From NCBI GenBank assembly GCA_029339505.1, contig JAQISU010000094.1, positions 8,946,501 through 9,010,500 on the forward strand: DNA of 64,000 bases, written 5' to 3'. A program made the position numbers and the translations under genes. This document shows, one piece after another, positions 26,310-58,972 of the stretch (position 1 is the stretch's first letter; every line of letters begins with the position of its first letter). The DNA is from Unio delphinus (Eukaryota; Mollusca; Bivalvia; Unionida; Unionidae). The notes beneath the pieces are model-generated. The model was not told the DNA's origin. It was given only the letters and a program-made list of their open reading frames with translations, and made no database searches.

Positions 26310-27850
26310 CTTGTCCCTTATGATTAGTTTCCATATCAAATGGTATTTCGTATTGCGGTATCAAATGATAATTCCCATAGCAATATCAAATGGTATTCCC
26401 CTATAGCCATGTAAAATGGTATTCCCTGTAGCCATATTAAATGTGTTTCCTTATAGCCATAAAAAATGGCGGTCCTCATAGTGGTATCAAATGGTACTCC
26501 CACAGCCATACCAAATGGTATAACCTATAGCGGTATCAAATGGTACTCCCCATAGCCATACCAAATTGTATAACCTACAGAGTTATCAGATCATACTATC
26601 CATAGGAGTACCGAATGGCTGTATCAAAGGGTATTCACCATAATCATATCGAATGGTATTCCATATATCCGTATCAGATGGTATTCTCCAAAGCCGTATC
26701 GAATGGTTCGTCCTAGCGGTATCATATGGTATTCTACATCGCCATACCAAATGGTATTCGCTATAGCCATACGAAATTGTATGTCCATAGTCATACTACA
26801 TGGTATTCCATATAGCTGTATCAAATGGCATTTCATATAGCTGTATCAAATGGCATTTCATATAGATGTATCAAATGGCATTTCATATAGCTGTATCAAA
26901 TGCATTTCATATAGCTGTATCAAATGGCATTTCATACAGCTGTATCAAATGCATTTCATATAGCTGTATCAAATGGCATTTCATATAGCTGTTTCAAATG
27001 ACATTTCATATAGCTGTATCAAATGAAATTTCATATAGCTGTTTCAAATGGTACTCCCTATAGTGACATCAAATGATAATCCCCATAGCTATTGGTATCA
27101 TGCATAGCGGTGTCAAATGATATACCCCATCGCGGTATGAAATGGTATTTCCCAAGGCAATACCAAATGGTAGTCGTCATAGCTATATCAAATGGTATTT
27201 CCCATAGTCATACCAAATTGTTTTCCTTATAGCTGTAGCAAATGGTATTCCATATAGCGGATTAAAATGGTATTCCCCAGAGCGATATCAAATGGTATTC
27301 CTTATAGTGGTATCAAATTATAATCCCCGTCAAAATACCTAATGGTATCCCGCATAGAGGTATCAAATGGAATTCCTCATTGCCATACCAAACGGTATTC
27401 CCCATAGCCATACAAAATGGTATTGCGCATAGCTGTATCATATGTATTCCTCATAGCCATACCAAATGGTATTCATCATAGCCATACAAAATGATATTCC
27501 TCATAGCCATACCAAATGATATTCCCGACAGCTGTATCAAATATTATTCATTATACGGTTTCAAATGGTATTCCGAAGAGCCATATCAAATGATATTCAC
27601 AACAGTGGTATCAAGTTATATACCCATAGCTATACCAAATGGTATTCCACATTGCGGTGTCAAAATGTATTGCCCATAGCCATGCATAATGGTATACCCT
27701 AAAGGGGTATCACATGACATTTCCAATAGCCATACCCAATCGTATTCCTGATAGCCAGACAAAATCGCTTTCCCCATAGCCATATTAAATGATATTCCCC
27801 GTCGCCATACCAAATATTATACCCTGTAACGATATCAGTTGGTACAATTA
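26310..27850. repeat. 25-bp palindromic minisatellite, about 60 copies
   Basis: The consensus is close to 'taccaaatggtattccccat' plus 'agcca'. The core ATACCA-AA-TGGTAT is an inverted repeat (6-bp arms, 2-bp centre). Copies are strongly diverged except in about 26817-27045, where ten or so units of 'tatcaaatggcatttcatat' plus 'agctg' are nearly identical. Several units have gained or lost one or more bases. Confidence 0.85.
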
Positions 27851-28189
27851 ATATAGTTATATCAAATAAAAAATTTTATTTCGAAATAATTCTTGCAATT
27901 ATTCGGTAATACGTTTAATGTGAAAATTAAACAGTTTCAGGTTACTGTGTTTAATCCAGACAAAATTTAAGGCACTGTTTCTCATCTTTTAATTTAATAC
28001 ATCCAGTATATTTTAATTTTGGTTTCATTCTTCATTTTTAATACGAAAAATAGCGGACGTTAAGTTAATGGACATGAGACTGAAATTGATCATTGTTTTC
28101 AAAATAGTGTGGTTTCATTCTAAGTAGAACGTTTCATTATTCTAAATAGGTTACTTCGCTGAGGCATGACGTCTTTTAAAACACTTCAC
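27851..28189. other. Intergenic, nothing recognised
   Basis: AT-rich spacer between two arrays. Confidence 0.4.
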
Positions 28190-28515
28190 GGTTGAATAGA
28201 ACGCCCTGCAGCCTGCGAGGCTGAATAACTGCCTCTTCATCTGCACGGTTGAATTGCACGCCATAAAGTATGTGCTATTGAATAGTAGCTTATTCAGTCT
28301 GGACAGTTGAATAGCACGCCCTACAGTATGCGCTATTGAATAGAAGCTTATTCAGTCTGGAAGGTTGAATAGCACGTCCTGCAGTATGCGCTTTTAAATA
28401 GCAGCTTATTCAGTCTGGACGGTTGAATAGCACGCCCTACAGTATGCGCTATTGAATAGCAGCTTATTCAGTCTGGACGGTTGAATAGCACGCCCTACAG
28501 TCTGCATTGTTAAAC
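28190..28515. repeat. 58-bp minisatellite, five full copies plus a partial one
   Basis: Units run 'ggttgaatagcacgccctac', 'agtatgcgctattgaatagc', 'agcttattcagtctggac'. Each contains a hairpin-capable TGAATA-gcagct-TATTCA. The first unit is the most diverged. Confidence 0.9.
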
Positions 28516-28776
28516 AATAGTTTTAATTTTATTTTACTCAGGCTAGGAAATAGTTTTATATACTCATAATAAACTTTGCTTCTTTAAATTCGGGATCATT
28601 TTGATAATATATGAATGATCTTTGCTCTGTATCCTTTGAGAGTCATAATTTGATTTTAATACAAAAGGTTTAATTTTGTGTTTCAATATGTTTCAGCATC
28701 GCCACATCAATAGATAAAAACAATTCTTCCAAAATGAAAATCTTCTTAATTTATTATGCATCAATTGTGTTAAGTT

Positions 28777-28950
28777 TGTTGTTGTTGCTACTGTTTATAT
28801 TGTAGAGTTTAACGCCTATTTTCAGCAAAAGATAGGCTATACATGGCGGCCAGTTTATATAGCTGAGGAAGAACCCGGTAAAACACCGGAGATAACCAGC
28901 TACTGTCAAGCTTTTTCGTGTATCCACATTGGACGAACCTGAGTTTGTAA
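28777..28950 (-). mobile_element. SINE family 1, minus-strand copy, 5' part degraded
   Basis: Read on the minus strand it has the family body, 'tggccgccatgtat', a diverged 'ggcgttaaa' end and a CAACAA tail (plus-strand 'gttgttgttg' at 28780). The tRNA-like head is largely missing. Confidence 0.75.
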
Positions 28951-29187
28951 TTTATGAAATATTAAGTTACCTGTACGATAAATAGTTGCATCAATGTTCA
29001 TGACCAACGTAAAATGTGTAAATATGTTTCTCACATCTTCATAATGTGTACTGATTAAATGACGCTTACTATTATTGTGGGTTTGAAGCTAAAATGACAT
29101 GCTTATTATTTGTTAATTTAACCCGAACAACTCCGAAAAGAACATCAAGATCTCTGACTAAAGCTTATGTATGCAATTTATTTCAGA

Positions 29188-29455
29188 GAAATCCCTGTGA
29201 AATTATAATCGATCCAGAGAAATCCCTGTGAAATTCTAATCGATCCAGCGAAATCCATGTGAAATTCTAATCTATCCAGAGAAATCTATGTGAAATTTTA
29301 ATCGATCCAGAGAAATCCATGTGAAAATCTAATCGATCCAGAGAAATCTATGTGAAATTTTAATCGATCCAGAGAAATCCATGTGAAAATCTAATCGATC
29401 CAGAGAAATCTATGTGAAATTCTAATCGATCCAGAGAAATCCATGTGAAATTCTC
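29188..29455. repeat. 31-bp minisatellite with 62-bp dimer pattern
   Basis: 'gaaatccatgtgaaattcta' plus 'atcgatccaga' occurs nine times. In the middle, units alternate between 'ctatgtgaaatttt' and 'ccatgtgaaaatct', giving a 62-bp higher-order period. Confidence 0.92.
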
Positions 29456-30234
29456 ATTACTGATCGAAGCGTTTATCGAAATTGCAAGGATATTATTTAA
29501 TGTAAATTCCTAATTGGAAAAGGCGCAAATTGTAATGTGAAATACCACCATTCGTATCGGATAACTATGCTGCATATAAATCTATCAATTCATTGTATTC
29601 CCTGAATGTTAATAATTTCGCGAATAATTACCGTCTAGCGTTAATTACTAAATCAGTGTAGATTTACATTATAAATTAGATGAAAATTATGAATTTTTGT
29701 ATTGACTCTATTCAGTAAATGATGTTTACTGATAATGGAGAATTAAATTGAATACATTAAATTTTTTTTTTACTAACAGTGACTTTTACAATTACAGTGT
29801 TAAACAATAAACTTGAGATTCGTTTGGTGAAATAAATTTGTTACATATATAGATATTGGGAGAAATCACAAAATATTCAGAAACAATTTACTGATTCTTG
29901 ACGGAATTATTATATCTCATCGTCTTTGATCCAAAGTAAAATATTAATTCATTGAAAATGGTTTGCATTTCTTTGTCACAGGTAATTGGCCTGTATATTA
30001 ATTTAGTGTAATTCGGTGTTAGAAATATGGCATCGGACTATTGCGTTTGTCTGTTAGGTCTAACGTTCAAAATGAACTTAAATGTGAATGTAAATTTAAT
30101 TCATTCACATGTAATTTAGCAATACAAATATATAACGATATATGCAAATCATTACGATCCTAAGGTCTTACAGAAGGAGCGAATATCAATAACTTTTAAA
30201 ACACTTAACCAGTACTATATTTACTAGAAAAAGC
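29456..30234. other. Intergenic, nothing recognised
   Basis: AT-rich, no supported feature. Confidence 0.4.
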
Positions 30235-30590
30235 AAATTGTAAATTTGAAAAAAATCTTACGGCATTGTGAATTTAATCCCAAATAGTCATACACGCTCT
30301 ATCACAAAGCCAACATTAGAAAGTATTCCGAATGACTTCCAGTGGCGTTTCAAACGAATGCCATGTTTAAAGTGATGATGTACCAATATAGTGTAATAGT
30401 TTGATGTGCTAAACGTCTTGATGTATCACAATGATATAATCCAAAACGTCTTGACATGAATTCACAGTATTCCTAAAACTGTAATTTAGTGCTTAAGTCA
30501 AACACAATTGACAATGCCAATAAATAATCTAAAAAAGTAAATCCTTATCAAATTAAAACATTAGTAATAAAGTATTTCCCACTAGTCTAT
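30235..30590 (+). repeat. Dispersed repeat family, copy 4
   Basis: Motifs in order: 'cttacggcattgtgaattta', 'gacttccagtggcg', 'gatgatgtaccaatatagtg', 'tcttgatgtatcacaatgat'. Confidence 0.65.
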
Positions 30591-30625
30591 GTTAAAGTAG
30601 TAATGCAGATCTTATATTCCTTGTC

Positions 30626-30628
<3 letters not shown>

Positions 30629-30694
<66 letters not shown>
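30629..30694. repeat. (TA)n microsatellite
   Basis: Uninterrupted TA. Confidence 0.95.
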
Positions 30695-30697
<3 letters not shown>

Positions 30698-30889
30698 TCT
30701 AGCATACGTTATCGTCTTTCATTTTGGATTTTCCAACAAGACTCACACTTTAATCTTTTAGAACATTTCATTTCTAGGACTAATTTAATTTGTGTATTAT
30801 TTTTGGATTTTTTTGGATTTGATTCTTAAAAGTTATTTCTTTTTCCATTTTACAATCTTTTTCCAGGGAAGCAAATTATACCAAATGAT

Positions 30890-30970
30890 GAATACATACA
30901 TACATACATACATACATACATACATACATACATACATACATACATACATACATACATACATACATGCATA
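30890..30970. repeat. (ATAC)n microsatellite
   Basis: About 20 tetranucleotide units, one with a T-to-G change near the end. Confidence 0.95.
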
Positions 30971-32272
30971 CATGGCCTGGGAAGATATCAACATTTTAGT
31001 CCGATTCCGATGATTAAGCAACTTTGTCTTCGGGATTTCATGTAAATGCGAGCATGCCAGACAGATTTTCTGTCTTTGATTTAAGTACGTGCACATTTAC
31101 AAGTACATTGGTACTTTGGGTATGTGTGTACATTTTCTTTGTGTATTTATGTTTATTTGATCCAGCTCACGATCGAACGTCCCCTGCTAAGTAAGCCTAT
31201 ATTTATTCGGGTTTGACAGCTGATAAGAAACTAAAACTGTCTAAAATAAATTTACATAACATAAATATCTTTATTGATCTATTCCACTGACATGATAGCG
31301 TCTTAAAAATCTGATACACTTTTACCACGATTAGACATAATTTATGTTGGAGATCATTTGTGACTACTAAATGATGTACTACCTGTTTGATAACTTCGAA
31401 CTATTTGCATTCCTCCTGCAGGTTGCAGGTAAGTACTAACATTTAATATATACAGACATATCATGTAAAGATTACGTGCAAATAGGTATGTGAATGTACC
31501 AAACGACAATGCAATTTACAAACTACTATTGAGTTACCTGGTCAAAAATAAAAGCATATGTCATTTATCAGTCGTGGTAGAGAAAGTATTTTCTCCATGT
31601 TACATTAACGGTAAAAATTTTGTGGAATTGCTTAAAACAGTCAGTGTTAAGTACCGTAACGTGGTTTCATCGCGATAAACGCTAAAAGTAATAGCGAATA
31701 CAATTCATGTCGTGCGTAATTTGAGCTCTATTAACCGAGTCTCTTTTAAGACGAGTAGCACAAGTAATACACAAAAATAACAACATAGTTAAGGACAACA
31801 ATAAACCTTGACATATTCAACGTGTATTAATGAGTAAAATACATAAGAATCTCAATAGTTTTCATTTCTTCATTAAGGATCATAAAGGGTCATTGACGAA
31901 CATTTGCAAAATTTCTTAAAATGCAATTAAATTATCTTCTGCTTCAAGAACTGTATTTAAATTGATGATTTACGTTTCATCCTGTCTACTAGACTAAGTG
32001 TTCTTTTGAAGAAAGTTACAATCTTAATTGAAATATCACGAGTAATATAGCATAAAACCTCCGCTTGATGGGAACATTCGTAAAATATATTGAAACGGGG
32101 TGAATGTGTTGGGGTGGTGGGGAGAACAATTCTACTTTATGTTAACCTTCACAAATGTATTTAATTCGTTTAGTCCTAATAAATCGCTACACTTGTGTCG
32201 TTTATTTTACAATACACGTATGAGTGACCATCAAAGATTGTATCTTGTGAATGGGCATTCCGTGGAGGCTGA
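30971..32272. other. Intergenic, upstream of gene B
   Basis: No gene motif. At about 31409-31428, 'cctcctgcag|gttgcag|gtaagt' pairs acceptor- and donor-like signals around only 7 nt; I take it as chance. Confidence 0.4.
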
Positions 32273-32632
32273 ATGCAAAACATAGCTGAAATGTTGAGGC
32301 TTACCTTCGTCCGACCCATCCTTAACTTATTGTACTTATTGGGATCGGTATGGAGCCCTTGTAGAAACAACAACACACATCTTATGGTCCCCAACATGAA
32401 TTTAACATGGATGAGCCGCACTGAGGTCCAATCGGAAGGAATATTACAGCAAATCTGGGTCGACAAGGAGCTGTATTGGAATTATATGCAAAAAGTGTCG
32501 AAACATTATGGGGTCCCAACGGAAAATGCCCAAAGTATTTTAAGGCCCTACATTGATGCGTCGGTATGCAGCTCTATTAGTATTAGCATTACGTGTCCTT
32601 ATTTTGGATCCTTATCGGAAATGCAAAATTAA
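32273..32632 (+). other. 119-codon open frame just upstream of gene B, unassigned
   Basis: An ATG-to-TAA frame (MQNIAEMLRLTFVRPILNLL ... SLSEMQN) ending 72 bp before the gene B start codon. It is less AT-biased than its surroundings. Motifs such as 'ttatggggtccca.cggaaaatgc' recur within and just after it, so it may be a degenerate repeat rather than a gene. It could be part of the gene B 5' leader. No domain is recognised. Confidence 0.25.
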
Positions 32633-32704
32633 AAATGGTCCATGAATTATGGGGCCTTATGTGAAAACAAACTGGAGACGAGGACAGTACCTCAGTGTGC
32701 ATTT

Positions 32705-53143
<20,439 letters not shown>

Positions 53144-53156
53144 TGCTTGATACGAA

Positions 53157-53162
53157 AATAAA
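53157..53162 (+). terminator. AATAAA 14 nt after the gene B stop
   Basis: A canonical hexamer, but very close to the stop. A second AATAAA at 53343-53348 is at a more usual distance. Which is used is unknown. Confidence 0.35.
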
Positions 53163-53342
53163 TGCTTGTGTTATTATACATATTCAATTCACTCTAACAG
53201 ATAACATTGTTTTTGTCGTATAGCTTATCCCCAAGAATGAACACTATTTTTACAATATATCGATATATATCTGCCTCTTAAAATGTTTACTTTATATTTC
53301 ATTTATGTTAACATTTTAAAATAGTATTATTGGCAAGATATC

Positions 53343-53348
53343 AATAAA
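53343..53348 (+). terminator. Candidate polyadenylation signal of gene B
   Basis: AATAAA about 200 nt after the stop codon, the last canonical hexamer close to the gene, with 'gattgtagtaa' following. Confidence 0.45.
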
Positions 53349-53965
53349 CCGATTGTAGTAAATTCGAGCTCATTCATGAAAGGTGCTGTAAACATGTCGA
53401 TATTACTCAAATTTCATGAAGAGGTATAACTCTTGAATAATTGCGTTATTTTTTCATATTATAATATGTATAAAAGGCTTCATATTGGTTTAGGTTGAAT
53501 GGGGTTCACTATCATAACATTTTAAAAAGAATTATTAATTAATACAATATTTAATTAAATCAATCATTTCATTCATTAGACAGAAAATGCGCTCTTATCT
53601 ACATTCATTTTAAGCTTGATTCTTGAATCATCCCTCTATTGTTTTCATTTCTTGTTATTATTAACAGCTGTTAAAAAAGACACTGTTTCTACAAGTTTTG
53701 TTTTTATTTTATAGAGATAGTAAGTATGAATAGTTCATGAAATAGCTGTTAAAAGTAATTCATCTAACACTGTGTCTGTCATCATGGAACATAACAATGC
53801 ATCGAACCCCCTACTAACACAAGTTTGGCTTTAATTTGAGCAGTATAAAAACCGACATGAAGCCTTAAGAGTAAACTTACGATTGCTTGTAGACGTAAAG
53901 TGCATGCATTTGTACAGGTAATTTATACATCTAAAGGGTAATTAAAAAACACAACATAAACGCGC

Positions 53966-54005
<40 letters not shown>

Positions 54006-57000
54006 TTTCATAAAAGCGTTTAGATATGCACGAAGCTGTCCCAGGAATGCGTATTCATGTAGTAGACGTTGTCTGGCAATCAAACACGTGTTTATTGATT
54101 ACACATATGAACTACTATGTGCATCTGATTGTAATAACAGATAAGGTTGTCTATGGTAATACTTATCTGTTATTTCACATAGATTGAGTAAACCATATCA
54201 TTAGTACTTAATTCAAATAATTAAGATGTACAGGTTCAATAATATGTGCAATAAGACAAAAAGGATGGAGATAAAGAAAAGTCGATATGGCCCATAATTG
54301 AATATTTTCTGATTACTATCACTTTGATACATGCACTTTTAAATGTAGAAATAACGGTCGTCATGCAAGGATTACATATTTATCGAGACCAAAACTCGTC
54401 TAAAATTTGACGTACAGTTAGTTCACTATCCTAATTGAATGTCGGAGTAAATAATTACTATGTGTCTGTATTTCAACTCTTCATGCCTAATTCAATGTGT
54501 GGATCATATTAAATCAACCTTACACAATAAAACGGAATTATCCTAGTTGATCGTTACGATATCATTCCGTCTTAATGATTATTTATTTTCCGTTTTATCA
54601 TGGGTACTTTAATACACGTATACTAATTTAACACTGATACCTTCTTTAGTTGAGAATGTGGACCCAAAACAATAAAAGCGCATTTTAATTGAAACGAAAA
54701 TACCTGAATGTAGTTGACCCAAAGATAGATAAGAACTGTTTTAAGTTGAAACTTCACTGTTCTTTTATTTAATATTTGTTGATAATGCAAAGAGTCTAAC
54801 ACAACCGCACGGTTAAATGTTCTCTCATATTGTTTAATATGTAAGAACAAGGATGATATATCCAGATCAGATTATGGGGCATATATATCAGTTTCCAATA
54901 GATCAGAATTTTATTGTGTCCCAAAATAAGCATAGTTTCTGGTGAAATTGTTATGACATAATATTTATGACAGTACTTTGAGTTTAAATCTGCACTTCGA
55001 GATCATTTTAAATTTATATTTTGTTCGATTCGTTTGGAATATATTCGCCTGATACTGCTACAAGAACATACTGCAACTGGGAATTCACCATTAGCTACTG
55101 TTTTGGTATACATGTCTATGAAATCTTTTATTACAAACAAATCAACCAAAATAAACTGTCGACCGATCGGTATTAGTTTTAGAGGAAACTAAATGAAAAC
55201 GTTTTTTAAATATATTTGCCAATCATGTTTAATCTTTTATGTTTCATCAAAGATATACCACCACAAGCCTACTCATTATAAGCATCATACATAATTAACT
55301 GACTGTAACGTAAACGGACCGATAACAGACAACAGGTTTCTATCACAGATTTCGGTTTGCATGCAAATAACGTGGATCCTAATACATCAATTAAGATAGA
55401 AAGCACATCCTAGGGTAATGATTATTGTTATCTATATTTAACTTGTAATATTTGTTGGCTTTTCTTAATGTTTATATGTTATGTATATCAATAATTTGTA
55501 CTTACGCCTTGTCCAAATTTAAATTAAAGCTGTTCCTGACCAGCTCTGATAGACTGTGTTGGGCCCTTACTTAAGACAAAGTCAACCAACCAATACATGT
55601 TTACCACAATATGTGCGCATCCTAGATTTCCAAAGGCAATTCCACTGAGAATATGAAAACTAAAACCAAGCAAAATCTTGGATACGTTTCCTTGCACAAG
55701 TTGGCTTTTTAAGTTTGTCCACTCTCATCATGGATCAAATTTTACGTGTGATATTTTCCAGCAAGTGTTTTTTAAATTCTGTATCCAGCAATATAAATAT
55801 TCTGTCTATCACCCTAAACGTCGTTGAAGAATATGACTCGATCATATCGCTTTCATACAGAAAACGACTGAGACGGGGTGTTGATTTGTTTGTCCTCATT
55901 GTTATAGAAATCACTAGGATGTACTCCTTTTGAACTAGTTCTTGGACATACTGTCTGGCGACCATTGAAGTTAACATTGAGCAATCTATTTCAACTCAAG
56001 ATTCAAAATTTGATCTTTTTGACCTAGTGTTTTATTTCAAATATGAGCTTTTCAAATGTGCATGGAGCGGAATGAACTAATTTGTGCTTTTCTCATTCAA
56101 AAATGAAATTAAGTTACGAGAAAAATACAAAGGAAAGGAAATTTTAGCATCGTTATACAGTGCTCTCTCTGTTATCCATACATCACACCACTATCCAGGC
56201 TAAATGTATTGATTCGTATTGAGTTGCAAAGAGAGTAAGTAACTTAAATTATATCATTAACATTCGGGGTGGCAAGGCGAGAAACAACTTTGCCATATGA
56301 ATATGTTAAAGGAGTACAGATGTTACTGTTATTCAGTCAGAAAATGTAGTGGAACCTGTAACACACAGTGAAGATTAAAATAATGGAATCAATATCAGAA
56401 TGTAATGGCAATGATGTAACCAATTTTCAGAATTATTTAGAAAGATTAAATAATCTGGACCAGGAACTTTCACATTTAAAACTACAAGAAATGAGTAAAT
56501 TAAATAGCTATAATTATAATAAGAACTTGTATCCAGATTGTCCCACACGAACAAAACAGTTTATACCATGAAGATTAAATTGTAGATTGTTCATCTGCGA
56601 CACAGCATCCTTTACAGGATGAATCTTCACATACAGATATTTGGAGAAAGAAACCCATTATTTGCCTGGGAATGTTTTATACATCCAAATACACGTAAGT
56701 GGAGTTGACCATGTACTGGAGTGTCGACACAGAATAATACTTTGTTCATGGACAAAACAAAAGCAAACTGCGTCACCAGCAGAGATTATTTTCCAATGTT
56801 GAGAATCGATGACTACATTTTTAAAAAAAATCAAAAATGCAAAATATGTCACGAAACGTGACCTTTTGAAAGGATTCTGACAAATTCCTTTCGCGGAAAG
56901 AGCTAATGAAATATCGGCGCTTGTACATACAGATGGACGTTATCAATATAAAGTGATGTAATTTCATATGAAAGGTTCGTCTTCAACTTTTTAGTGTTTA

Positions 57001-57414
57001 ATGAGCATGGTTACATCTGGTCTAGATAAACGTGATACTAACATCAATGACAACATCATCTACACCGACACCTAAAAGGATCAACTGGAAACCATTTGGA
57101 ATGGTTTATCTATTCAGTGATGCAAATTTGACAATTCCTTTAAGTAAAAGTGAGTTTTCCCGGTCTTATGTTACATTTTAGAACATAACATGAGAGACAG
57201 TAAGATTAAACATATAGACATTAAGGTTAATGCTATCTCTGAATTATATTATCCCTTTCAATAAAAGCAACTGATACGATTTTGTTCGATAAAATGCTAA
57301 ATCTCTGAGTTGCTGAGTAAAACAAGACGTTTAATTGTTCTTAGAAATGTCAGGGAGCTTTTGATAAATTAACGGTCATACGTATAAGTGCACATTTTTT
57401 TCATCTCCAAATTT
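53349..57414. other. Intergenic, mostly nothing recognised
   Basis: Contains a (GT)n tract at about 53965-54002. The open frame at 56368-56571 and neighbouring broken frames to about 57000 have slightly protein-like composition and may be older parts of the retroelement that leaves RNase H at 57.4 kb, but no motif proves it. Confidence 0.4.
53965..54002. repeat. (GT)n microsatellite
   Basis: Preceded by a short alternating CG run ('aacgcgcgcg'). Confidence 0.95.
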
Positions 57415-57793
57415 CAGTCAGTCATTTAAAGTGTATGTTAATACAAGTGATGCTGCTTTTGCTGGAGTATTGAATTAAGAAGATAAAAGTTATTTGGATC
57501 ATCGGGTATGCTATTTACTCTACAAAAATTAAAGAAACATCAGAGAAATTACTCAAAAGAAGGGGTGTTTGGTCTTATTATTGACTTTTCATATGCTGAC
57601 TTGTGTATTAGTTCATCTTCTCGGATTATTTGCATGTATTTATCACAACCGCCTTAACACAATAAGAAACAAAAATCAGAGATCGTTAAATTTGAGTTTG
57701 ATGTTACAGGAATACAATATTGACATCAGTCATATTAAAGAAACATATAATATATTAGCAGACGCACGTTCACCTGTATATATAAAGACTTAA
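57415..57793 (+). pseudogene. Ty3/gypsy-type RNase H remnant
   Basis: Three short segments in family order but different frames: 'VYVNTSDAAFAGVLN' (RNase H first Asp region), 'TLQKLKKHQRNYSKE' (the 'L...QRNYS..E' signature), and 'SLNLSLMLQEYNIDISHIK' with 'NILADARSPV', equivalent to the 'RW.L.LQEY...I.H..G..N..ADALSR' end. Stops and frameshifts separate them, so it is an old, inactive fragment. No LTRs were found. Confidence 0.75.
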
Positions 57794-57801
57794 TAATGTT
57801 T

Positions 57802-57949
57802 CAGGCCCGCACCTAGGTGGTGGGGACAACAATGGCACTTGTCAGGGGCCCGAGATAGATAGCTTAAATATACGCACATATTTGAAACACGAAAGGGACC
57901 CGAACTCTGTCAGCTGCCTGGGACCCAGAATTTCCTAGGTGCGGGCCTG
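57802..57949. mobile_element. Short MITE with 16-bp terminal inverted repeats (hAT-like)
   Basis: Begins CAGGCCCGCACCTAGG and ends CCTAGGTGCGGGCCTG, perfect inverted repeats, 148 bp long. It is flanked by the direct repeat AATGTTT (57795-57801 and 57950-57956). The ends and GC-rich subterminal 'gggacc/gggccc' motifs resemble non-autonomous hAT elements; hAT normally makes 8-bp duplications, so the class is probable, not proven. Confidence 0.85.
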
Positions 57950-57974
57950 AATGTTTCCTACCTTACATATTTTG

Positions 57975-58095
57975 ATCATTTAATATGTTTTCTAATTTCA
58001 TGGTGATTTTTTTTTGTTTTTTGTTTCTTGCAGTCATATCATTATAGATGTTGTAAAGCGCTTAGATCTTATTAGGATTAGGCGCAATAAACGGA
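57975..58095 (+). mobile_element. 5'-truncated 3' tail of the CR1/L2-type LINE
   Basis: 'cagtcatatcattatagatg' plus 'ttgtaaagcgcttagatctt' plus 'attaggcgcaataaa' matches the 3' end of the LINE at 48.4 kb. The first base stretch ('tgttttttgttt') also aligns, so about 100 bp is retained. Confidence 0.8.
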
Positions 58096-58970
58096 GATAC
58101 GTACAGAAAAAGAAATTACATCAAACAGGGAAAATATCACAGAACAAAAAGTTCATCATGAGGTTATTAGGTTGGAAGAGTTCGGTTGAAAACTACTTTC
58201 GTAAGATCAGATAAGGATATATGCGAAACGTGGACAAATATTTCATTTTTGGGAGAACGTTCATGGCCTTTAAATTCAACAGCCAACCACATATAGATAA
58301 AAATCTATAGAAAGTGATTTGAGGTGGACACAAGAGCTTAAATTAGTAGAACAGTTAAGATAGAATGAAAAACTGCCGATATCAAAATGCTATAAATGTT
58401 AAGACGCCTAATGTTGCATAATGAATGTAAATATGAATGATATTGGTTTCAATACCTTGAAATAGAATTCTTATTTGGTTTATGCTTATTAAAATGATAA
58501 ATCTCGGGTAAATAGTAGCATATAGCACCCAGTTCTACAACTTAAGTTTCAATTATTACACTTTTAAAGAACACAAACATAATGCGAGATGATAGTGATT
58601 GATATTTCAATATAGATACCTCAGCCTTTTCTGTGACAACAACCTCAGATGTCGTAGGGGTAGCCAGTCTGAACTTGTTTTAATTATTTCGAATCCATCA
58701 AGTGACGGGATCACGTAACTAAATATGTTATCACTGTGCCAATTCAAAGTTTGCTAATGCTTCCTTTAAAAAAGTATAAAATGTTGTTCTTCCGCTTAAC
58801 AATATAGTATTAGCTTAAAGAGGTTTAATTAACCTGTTATTTTGTATATAGAATTTCAGGCAACATATTCTGAGCTGCTTAGAACATCTTAACGTACTAA
58901 ATTATTGCGGGCTATACGGGGTAGCATATTCAGTCAAGTTTTGACCAGTTTGAACATCACCACGTGTCGG
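58096..58970. other. Intergenic, nothing recognised
   Basis: AT-rich, no supported gene or repeat. Confidence 0.4.
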
Positions 58971-58972
58971 CA

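Noticed and set aside
26310..27850. CRISPR-like array
   Set aside because: Palindromic short repeats recur, but there are no unique spacers of constant length, the units abut each other, and the surroundings are a eukaryotic genome.
28694..28711. Acceptor 'atgtttcag' followed by a six-codon phase-1 end
   Set aside because: Too short to distinguish from chance; far from gene A.
31422..31428. 7-nt microexon between 'cctcctgcag' and 'gtaagt'
   Set aside because: Splice-like signals alone; no neighbouring exon makes it meaningful.
56658..57000. Integrase-like phrase in broken frames ('ERANEISALVHTD')
   Set aside because: Vaguely like an LTR-retroelement integrase start, but it lies upstream of the RNase H relic, the opposite of Ty3/gypsy order, and zinc-binding residues cannot be shown.
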